Shown piece after piece: positions 57,299 through 64,000 of a stretch of DNA of 64,000 nucleotides. The notes below the pieces were generated by a model, which was given only the letters and a program-made list of their open reading frames with translations, was not told the origin of the DNA and searched no databases. Position 1 is the first letter of the stretch. The number at the start of each line of letters is the position of its first letter. The translations under genes and the position numbers were made by a program. Source of the stretch: Telopea speciosissima (lineage: Eukaryota; Streptophyta; Magnoliopsida; Proteales; Proteaceae); assembly GCF_018873765.1 (NCBI RefSeq), contig NC_057925.1, positions 12,349,568 to 12,413,567 on the forward strand. Direction: 5' to 3'.

Positions 57299-57845
57299 AA
57301 GGGTGTTCATACCAACCCGAAACCGAGCCGAATAGGTTTTGGTTTTGGTATGTGAGCATTTAATTTGGTTTGGTTCAGTTTCGGTTTCACTTCAAAAACT
57401 ATTGGTTTGAACCGAAACCGAATCGAATACCACACTTCAATCCAATACCCTATAAAAATTTTTTATAGTGTTGCCTTTTCTTTTGCAACAATAATTTTGA
57501 TGTGTTTCTCTTACTTTATTGACGGGTAAGCTAAAAGATAAGATCTAAAAGTGGAGAACTCACTTCGGGTTTTTATTTATTTATGGTTCCTTTAAGGTTT
57601 TGTGACCATTTTATTTATACAAATCGAGTTTCTTGATAATACATCAAGGCAACAACAATTGACAGCCTAGCAGAATGGAGTTGTATTGGAGAACCGAATT
57701 GGAACCATATTAGAGAACTGAATTAGACCCATATTGAAAACCGAATTACAACCATAACCAAACCGAACCGAACCGCATAGGTTTGGATTCGGTTTACACC
57801 ATTAAGGCATGGAACCAAACCGAAACCGAACCGATTGACACCCTT
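57299..57845. mobile_element. hAT-type MITE
   Basis: The ends are inverted repeats, left aagggtgttcataccaac and right (reverse complement) aagggtgtcaatcggttcgg. The interior is full of ccgaaccg/ggttcggtt motifs in both orientations. Flanks agtcagat (57291-57298) and agtctcagat (57846-57855) fit an 8-bp target duplication with a later 2-bp change. Confidence 0.7.
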
Positions 57846-57855
57846 AGTCTCAGAT

Positions 57856-59894
57856 TTGATCAGTTACTTAGGTTCTCCCAACAAAAAAAATATATAAATG
57901 TATACAACTTTTGAATAGAAATCATAATCATCATGCATCATATATGTTTCTTCTTTTGATGGCCATTGGTTAGGGTGTCTCGCAAAAAGAAATGCCGCCG
58001 CTGGTTAGGGTTTCCCCCAAAAAGAGTCGTAGCTCGATTAGTTTCCTCCATCGTTTTTTTGTGTTATTCCTCCACCGTTTGTGCATGTTAGACTTCCATA
58101 CTCCTCTCCTTCTCTACTCATTTTATCCTTGGAACCACAACCGGTGACGATGCCAACGATGCCGACGACAATGACGATGAACCTGTCTGGAAAACTACCC
58201 CCTTTCATGGATCATTACCGCCCGCCTTCCACTTTGCTTCACCGCCCTGTTCCACCGCCCTCTATGCCCACCTCTATTCCACCTTGCTCCACCGCTCTTT
58301 GCGCCCCTTCCCCTTCCCCTCCCCTGATGCTCCCCGCTCTGCCCTATCTAGCCTCAGCTCTGTGGTTGGTTATGGTTTTTAGCCATCATGGCGACGGGCT
58401 CCCAATCAAGGGAGGTTTTTCTTTTATCTTTGTTTGTGTGTTTGCAGGTTATGCCGACCCTAGTGCTGGTGGCACTGAGACTATCGTCGACTCCGAAGCT
58501 CCAGCCGCCGTTCAATCTTCACCATCCCTCCCTTGTCGAGGGATGATGCTCCACTCGCCGATCCAACAGATCATTGCAGATTTGTTCGAAAGTAGGCTGT
58601 GGCAGCGTTTTTGGTGGCCTTCTTGCTGTCGATCAAAGCTCCACCCGTCGATCTAGCAAACCTTTGTCGATTCGGCAAGTCTGTTTAAAAGTAGGTTGTG
58701 GTAGCATGTCGTCACATGTGGGTATTTTGGCGTTGGTCTGTTCGGCATGTATGGGGCCCCACCTATTGGCACGCTTGTGCATGCGTACTATATTAGCCGT
58801 GTCTACAACTCTTTTTTCTAGGGAAGTGGTTGTGACCCATCCCTTAGTTTGGATGACCCAGTCAATGGCATGTGAGACCAGGTCAATTTTCGCTCCCTGG
58901 TTTCGGATATCATATATTTATAACTTGTTTTTATTATGTTCTCTATCTGTTTTATGTATATTGTTTTCTTTTGCTTGGCATTGGGCGCGCATGAATGAAT
59001 AGCCTTCTTTCTACTCAAAAAAATAAATAAAATAAAATTGGCTTATAAAATGAAGGAATCCAAAACCACATCAACCCACATTAAATCCTTTACAGACTTT
59101 TTAATCAACCCTCATAAAATTGATATGGAATCTTAACAGTTTTAACACAACCGTGGTGTTTGCAATTCTCCTTTACAAACTAAACCTTACAACATCGAAC
59201 TTGCCAAAATCTCTAATAGACGTTTTTGAAATTGCTGGTAGTGTCTTTTTCCTGTATATGAGTGACACTTACTGTTATATTTATATTTTGTGCATTTGTG
59301 GTGGACTAATGATTGATGTCTACTGATGGGACTCACTACACATCAAACACTCGACGCACAAGATATGAACAGTGATGAAGATGATACTCAATAAGATTTC
59401 CACTGTCCATTTAGGAGAACATCCAAGTAAGAAAGTTGTCGATTTGTGACTGGTTGAAATCCTGGCCAGGTAGCTGTTTTTGTAAAGAGTTTACAAAAGG
59501 TGTTTTTATATTATTATATTAATTAAATTATATTAGAAATTTGATTTCAAATTGTTTTGGGTTCAGTCACTGGTCATGACACTCTCATAATTAGTTGCGA
59601 AGGATTTAATTACATGATGGTGATTTTATTCCATGGTTGTTAAGTCCACTGTGGATGTTAGTAGTGTGAGGGGAGGGGGAGAAAGTGTAATGAAAATATG
59701 TAGCAATGAGGTTTTTAAGTTATGCTTTTTATAGTGTCATCATTTTGTATAATTAAGGACAACTTAAAGGCTAACTTTTAGGATCATGCCACTTAGCATA
59801 GTCTTGTCTATTAGATTGTAATCTCCTAAGTTAGCTTCTTCTATTTAAGAGAAGTTTTATTGAAACCCTAATTGCACTATGCATACTTTGACCT
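57856..59894. other. Unassigned region with weak ORFs
   Basis: The plus-strand ORF at 58081-58656 (191 aa) is rich in Pro, Ser and Thr, has a hydrophobic segment (YLASALWLVMVF) and matches no family I recognise. Around 58570-58700 two related stretches (gaaagtaggctgtggcagc and aaaagtaggttgtggtagc) form an imperfect direct repeat. The sequence ends in an A-rich run (59018-59036) that could be a retroelement tail. From 59040 to 59894 it is AT-rich, with nothing recognised. Confidence 0.35.
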
Positions 59895-60585
59895 TGTGAC
59901 TGTGTGACTGCAATGGGGCCATAAAATGATAAAAGTAAGTGACGCTACACCATGTTTTCATACACGGTCATACGTACTGCATTGACAAATCTTATACTAA
60001 TAAATAAACCATTCTTTTCTCACGCTTTCCTGTTCTTTTTCTCATTCCTTTGATACTTTCTCTGCCTCATCAAGCACCTTTCTTCTCGTTCTCTTGCCCA
60101 AAGATCAAGATGGGTTCCTTGTCTTCCTTGGAAGAACTTCCCTTGTTATAGTATCCTTCCTCATGAAGGGATGAATCCATTGTCAATGACTATCAAGATG
60201 CTAAAATCTCTAATCCATATCGATGGTACTATACTTCAATTAAGGGGAGAATTTTTCTTGCTAATAGTGTAATTAAGCTATATTTAATCTTCATCAATTT
60301 ATTTTTAGGAAAAATTAATGCTACATGGTCGCATGGTTCCTGCGCCTAGACACGTGCGTTCTCATTGGTCCATGTGCTTGTGCAGGCGTTATACGTCCAT
60401 TTTAATGGAGGCTGGAGAACACTAACCAGTCATGTAACCCTTGCACCAGCACGGTAGCCAATGAAAGTATGCACAAAGGCATTGATTTGTGTGTAAGCAC
60501 ATAAACCAGACTAATCAAGCGACTGGTTAGCATTCTTTTTCGTCAAAAATAAACTTTTTTCGTTTCTCACGAAGGATAACATTAA
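59895..60585. repeat. sHSP-linked duplicated flank, copy 3
   Basis: Matches 52755-53437 and 148-790, and near its end (ccagactaatcaagcgac, cgaaggataacatta) it matches 54665-54750. Interrupted at 60585 by the TIR element and resumes at 62391. Confidence 0.8.
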
Positions 60586-61602
60586 GAGCCTCTTTGGTAT
60601 CACTTTTCATTTTATTTATGGTCTATTTTATAAAATCATCATTGAAAACCATTTTTTGATAAAAAAATGAAAATTTGTTTGGTAAGAATTAGACATAAAT
60701 GAGTATGGAATGAGAAACCATTTGATAACTACATATATAAATAATTTCCCCCTTCACCCATGTTCCTCATAACTTTTGTCTAATAGATCTGAACACTAAG
60801 GCATAAACCTCAACACCAAGATTAAAACAAGCCTAACACCATCTCCCAAGCGAAGCAGAGCTCCATTAATTAAAAAAAAAAATTGCCGAATGATTTTCAA
60901 CTCGAAAAACCTTTGCCGAAGTATTCTCAACGTAAAAAATTTTGGAATGAGAAACAACCGCCCCTGTTCCCATTTTCTCTTTTTCTATTTTCCTCTCTCC
61001 TTCAACTACCGAAGAATTCTCAGCTCAAAAAACCATCGTAAGAACCATCGCAAGAGCAGGGTTTGATTCCAAAGAAATCTGCAGGGGTCTCTCCCACTTG
61101 AAATAGAATTTTAGATTGGCGCGTGCTTTCGTCTCTGCAATTTTGATGCCGGACCCCAACTCTAGATTCCCTGCTGAACTTTGAATAAGATTACCTAATC
61201 GGACAAGAAATTAATTTGCAGAGCTTTGATGCTATGATTATGGTGATCCTACTTACTGAAAAAACATGACGTACAGAGCTTTGAAGGCCTAAAAGTTGCG
61301 AATGACCATTTTGCAACCTCGCCCCAACCCCACCCCTTTCTCAGCAAATGTTCTATCAAATTTGAGAAAAATGCAACCAAACAATTGCAATTTCTTTAAA
61401 AAAAAAAATTCGTTGATTATTTTAAGAAATCAATCTAGAAGCAATCAACTTTGAAGCTGTAAATAGAGAGGAAACAGAGAAGAGGAGAGATGGGGTTTTT
61501 TCAGATTTTGCAAGTTCTGGGATTAGCCATGGCGGCCCTTCTCATGTTCATATGTTGGATTTCACCCATCCAAACTTATAAAAGGCTTGAAAGAATGCTG
61601 TT

Positions 61603-61668
61603 GGAGGTCCCAGTAACATCTTGCTGGACAGTTACTTCTCCGCCAAGATCGCTGATTTTGGTCTTGAG
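61603..61668 (+). pseudogene. Receptor-like kinase fragment inside the TIR element
   Basis: One plus frame reads NILLDSYFSAKIADFGL, i.e. kinase subdomains VIb to VII with the metal-binding DFG. The catalytic HRD that should precede it is absent. This is a short captured fragment without kinase function. The sequence before it (61490-61600) encodes a hydrophobic stretch (LGLAMAALLMFICWIS) in another frame, possibly from a second source. Confidence 0.7.
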
Positions 61669-61781
61669 TTCCTTCAAACCGTAAGGTTCATTGAAGGAAG
61701 CAGAAGAAAGGAGTTGTCTTTCTAAAAATAAAATAAATATCTATTTTACCCCTCATATTTGGGTGTTATAAGTACATAACC

Positions 61782-62235
61782 AAAAAATGAAAGAAAATCA
61801 TTTTTTGCCATAATCTATAATGGGCTCTTGAGTCCATTATCACTTTGGAGGTGTTTATAGTATTATTTTGATGTTTTATAATTAGAAATAGAGTCCATAA
61901 ATAATACCAAACACTTGTAAAAACGATTGTGTCAGAAAATGAAGATACCAAAGAGGACACACGGATCTTCTACGACGCCCTGTCCTGACCTGCCTGTGCT
62001 GCGTAGATGCTCATTAAACTAGCGAAAAAATGAAAGAAAATCATTTTTTGCCATAATCCATCCATAATGGGCTCTTGAGTTCATTATCATTTTGGAGGTA
62101 TTTTCTATTATTTTGATGTTTTATAAATAGAAATAGGGTCCATAAATTATACCAAACACTTGTAAAAACGATTATATGTCAGAAAATGAAGATACCAAAG
62201 AGGACACGGATCTTCTACGATGCACTGTCCTCCTG
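61782..62235. repeat. Direct duplication of the element's right end
   Basis: Two copies (61782-61985 and 62025-62235) share gaaagaaaatcattttttgc, aataatgggctcttgag-type sequence and gataccaaagaggacac. They differ by scattered substitutions and small indels. Confidence 0.8.
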
Positions 62236-62246
62236 TCCTGCCTTGC

Positions 62247-62368
62247 TACGTAGACACAAGGCAACATGCATTGACCGCCTTACCTGCTCAGCTCGCGTAG
62301 ACAAGGCGCATAATGAATAGGGATAAGGCGATCAACGCGCTGCCTTGTGTCTCTATAGCACGGCAGGA
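62247..62368. repeat. Imperfect palindrome
   Basis: Arms of about 45 bp (gacacaaggcaacatgcatt on the left, and on the right reverse-complemented gacacaaggcagcgcgttga). A hairpin-forming sequence at the right edge of the TIR element, possibly a separate MITE. Confidence 0.6.
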
Positions 62369-62390
62369 CGAGCAGTCCACGCCGAGGCCC

Positions 62391-62583
62391 TAAAAGACAA
62401 TAAAAATTGGAATTTTCAATGATATCAAATTCAACAAAACTTCTATATTTTTGTATCAAACACTCTACAATACACAAACTCAAATTACAACACGAAGCTC
62501 TTCAAAAATCATTATTGGATATCTCTTAATATTTCAGTTTTTAGATCCATAAGTGACATAGGGATGTAACAGAACAAGAACTT
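62391..62583. repeat. sHSP 3' flank, copy 3 (proximal part)
   Basis: Nearly the same as 54750-54943, leading directly to the stop codon of the gene at 62584. Confidence 0.8.
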
Positions 62584-63036
62584 CTAGCTAGAGATTTCAA
62601 TGGTTTTGACCTCTGCCTTCTTTATTTCTTCCTTGGGCACGGTGACAGTGAGCACTCCATTCTCCATTGCAGCCTTCACCTGATCGATCTTGGCATTCTC
62701 AGGCAACCTGAACCTGCGCAGGAACTTGCCACTGCTACGCTCAACCCGGTGCCAATGGTCACTCTTCTCTTCCTGCTCTTTGCTCCTCTCTCCACTGATC
62801 TGGAGAACTCTGCCTTCTTCCACTTCAACCTTCACTTCTTCCTTCTTGATACCAGGAAGATCAGCTTTGAAGATATGGGCTTCTGGGGTCTCCTTCCAAT
62901 CGATTCGGGCATTGGCAAACGCAGCTGTTTCATTGGAGAATTGGGAGCGAGGAATAGATAGGGAAGTTGAGAAGGGACAGTTGAATAGATCGTAGATGGT
63001 TTGCCGGTCATTAAAGAAGCTTGGGATGATCGACAT
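62584..63036 (-). CDS. Class I small heat-shock protein (150 aa), short N-arm
   Basis: An intact single-exon class CI sHSP. The ATG at 63034-63036 gives [20 protein letters not shown]; the open frame continues upstream only to a GTG at 63070-63072 and is not used as a start. The alpha-crystallin domain ([19 protein letters not shown] to [12 protein letters not shown]) is almost identical to that of the gene at 54944. The N-terminal arm has lost about eight residues, including the WDPF motif, and the first DPF reads YDLF. In class CI proteins this arm binds substrates and helps assembly, so activity may differ. The C-terminus ends IEISS instead of IEISG, with the I-x-I kept. The gene has a TATA box and two perfect heat-shock elements upstream. 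Confidence 0.95.
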   Translation of the reverse strand: MSIIPSFFNDRQTIYDLFNCPFSTSLSIPRSQFSNETAAFANARIDWKETPEAHIFKADLPGIKKEEVKVEVEEGRVLQISGERSKEQEEKSDHWHRVERSSGKFLRRFRLPENAKIDQVKAAMENGVLTVTVPKEEIKKAEVKTIEISS

Positions 63037-63154
63037 TGCCACTGATTTAGTTTTTTTTGTAGGGATTGACACGAATTACAGAGAACTCTTCACAGATTGC
63101 TCGATGCTTGGTGCAAAACTTCCTGAATGTTGTGGTGAAAGGACATGAGTCCAA

Positions 63155-63162
63155 TATTTATA
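63155..63162 (-). promoter_or_regulatory. TATA box of the sHSP gene at 62584
   Basis: TATAAATA on the minus strand, about 120 bp upstream of the ATG. Confidence 0.75.
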
Positions 63163-63288
63163 GAACAGGGGAGGGAGAATTCCAGTGTTTTCTCGGGTTT
63201 TCCTTCACTGGCTTTAAAATGTCCTAGAAACTATTTGAGAAACAAGACAAGAATCTGATGCTTTTCTTTATGTTTCGTTCTTCGGATT

Positions 63289-63447
63289 TTCCTGAACATT
63301 CTAGCACTTTCTCAGCCATTCGAAACTTTTTATAATCTGGCCCCAGATTGTGGGGCTGTTAATGCGTTGGGCCAGGAACCCAAGTCACCCAAATAGATTT
63401 CTTGGTGCTTTCCTTGATTCTTCTTTTTTTGGATTTCGTGAACATTC
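63289..63447 (-). promoter_or_regulatory. Two heat-shock elements in a promoter direct repeat
   Basis: Perfect three-unit elements lie at 63289-63301 (ttcctgaacattc) and 63435-63447 (ttcgtgaacattc). Each is followed by tagcactttctcagccatt, the same tandem promoter duplication as at 7108-7261. Confidence 0.75.
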
Positions 63448-63479
63448 TAGCACTTTCTCAGCCATTTGAAACTTTTGAC

Positions 63480-63760
63480 AATGTGGGCTCAATTTGTGGG
63501 TTAGAAAACCAAACCAGTCGAATAGTTACAGTAATTGAACCGGGGCCGGTAAAATAACCTTTTTTTGGTTTATTAATGAGGAAACCCTTGAATCTGTACA
63601 GATTTACGGTTCAGGTCCTAGGGAAAACCCGGTTACATGAAGCCTCCCCCTGCCCTTATCCCATGTAACGTTTCATTCGTGAGGACTCGAACTTAGGACC
63701 CCATGACCGAAGCACATCGTCCTAAACCATGGGTATGACCAATTAAAGAGTCGAAACTTA
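63480..63760 (-). repeat. Possible tRNA-derived SINE / duplicated segment end
   Basis: On the minus strand the sequence contains agttcgagtcctcacgaatg, close to the tRNA B-box consensus (GGTTCGANNCC), followed by sequence shared with 55850-56030. The A-box and the poly(A) end are not clear, so the SINE call is tentative. Confidence 0.35.
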
Positions 63761-63779
63761 AGTTGTTAGCTCATCGATT

Positions 63780-64000
63780 GCTCATTCTTGAGAATTTCTT
63801 AGTAAGTATCTTTATTTTTTGGTCAGCACCATCATAATGGTCGCATGTGGTGTTTATGGAACAGATAAAATTTCAGTTCAATTGCTTCCTGCTTCTGACC
63901 AATATATGCACTTTGAACTTCATGTTTTGCAGAGTAATCAGGATTTTTTCCTCTTCATTGCTGTGTATGCCTCCAATTCTCTGTTAGAAAGAGGTAAAAT
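63780..64000 (+). mobile_element. L1-type LINE endonuclease fragment, runs off the window
   Basis: Plus-strand frames read NGRMWCLWNR near 63836 and then, after a one-base slip, KISVQLLPASDQYMHFELHV and FFLFIAVYASNSLLER. This is the pattern of the apurinic-like endonuclease domain of plant L1 ORF2 (G-G-xWxxW, then FxxTxVYA). The rest of the element lies beyond 64000. Confidence 0.6.

Larger units (their letters stand above)
60586..62390. mobile_element. TIR DNA element with a captured kinase fragment
   Basis: A 1.8-kb insertion relative to the paralogous segment at 54750, flanked by TAA on both sides (60583-60585 and 62391-62393). The left end gagcctctttggtatc is repeated inverted as gataccaaagaggac near 61945 and again near 62195, because about 205 bp of the right end is duplicated in direct orientation (61782-61985 and 62025-62235). 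The outermost right end reads gaggccc, complementary to the left gagcctc with one mismatch. The interior carries a host-like exon piece at 61603-61668. The TAA duplication suggests the PIF/Harbinger (Tourist) type, but the superfamily is uncertain. Confidence 0.65.

Noticed and set aside
58081-58656. 191-aa ORF as a host gene
   Set aside because: Low-complexity composition, no recognised domain and no gene structure around it. Only described as an unassigned ORF.
62584-63072. 162-aa form of the sHSP with 12 extra residues
   Set aside because: The upstream codon is GTG in the 5' UTR. The ATG at 63036 gives the conserved class CI start.

Overview
The window is nuclear DNA of a flowering plant. 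The evidence is a set of class I cytosolic small heat-shock protein (sHSP) genes with plant-type promoters, embedded in typical plant transposable elements: Ty1/copia and Ty3/gypsy-like LTR elements primed by initiator-tRNA-Met, CACTA, Mutator-like, hAT, and plant L1 LINEs. The species cannot be named from the sequence.

Host genes. Five class I sHSP copies are present. Four look intact: 42920-43366 (-), 49631-50086 (+), 54944-55420 (-) and 62584-63036 (-). A fifth, 6390-6870 (-), is a decaying pseudogene. Intact copies have a TATA box 100-150 bp upstream of the ATG, and most have perfect or near-perfect heat-shock elements further upstream. Three copies (6.4, 55 and 62.6 kb) lie in a larger duplicated segment of about 2-2.5 kb, with a shared distal repeat, 3' flank, gene and promoter. 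Each copy of this segment has been split by a different transposon insertion.

Layout. 1-1042: first copy of the sHSP 3' flanking repeat. 1043-6373: a broken copia fragment with an L1 LINE fragment inside its 3' LTR. 6390-7950: sHSP pseudogene and its promoter, carrying a 580-bp hAT-type element. 9170-about 42000: a CACTA (En/Spm) transposon with a TNP2-like transposase gene and a Transposase_24-type second gene. The transposase gene is interrupted by a 21.8-kb nested pair of LTR retroelements of one family. The outer element (16703-38459, minus orientation, TSD AAATC) contains the inner one (22241-33252, plus orientation, TSD TAGGT), so the pair forms a giant inverted repeat. 42.9-50.1 kb: two sHSP genes separated by Mutator-like elements and a remarkable GGN-repeat tract. 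50.9-63.7 kb: palindromic elements, LINE remnants and the two duplicated sHSP segments. 63.78 kb to the end: an L1 endonuclease fragment that runs off the window.

Functionally the only host system visible is the heat-inducible sHSP cluster. Everything else is mobile DNA or unassigned AT-rich sequence. The most unusual items are the inverted same-family nesting with an antisense ORF in a gag-pol-less LTR element, the sHSP segmental array, a TIR element carrying a receptor-kinase fragment, and a systematic CAG/CTG-versus-CG discordance between LTR copies that looks like a sequencing artefact.
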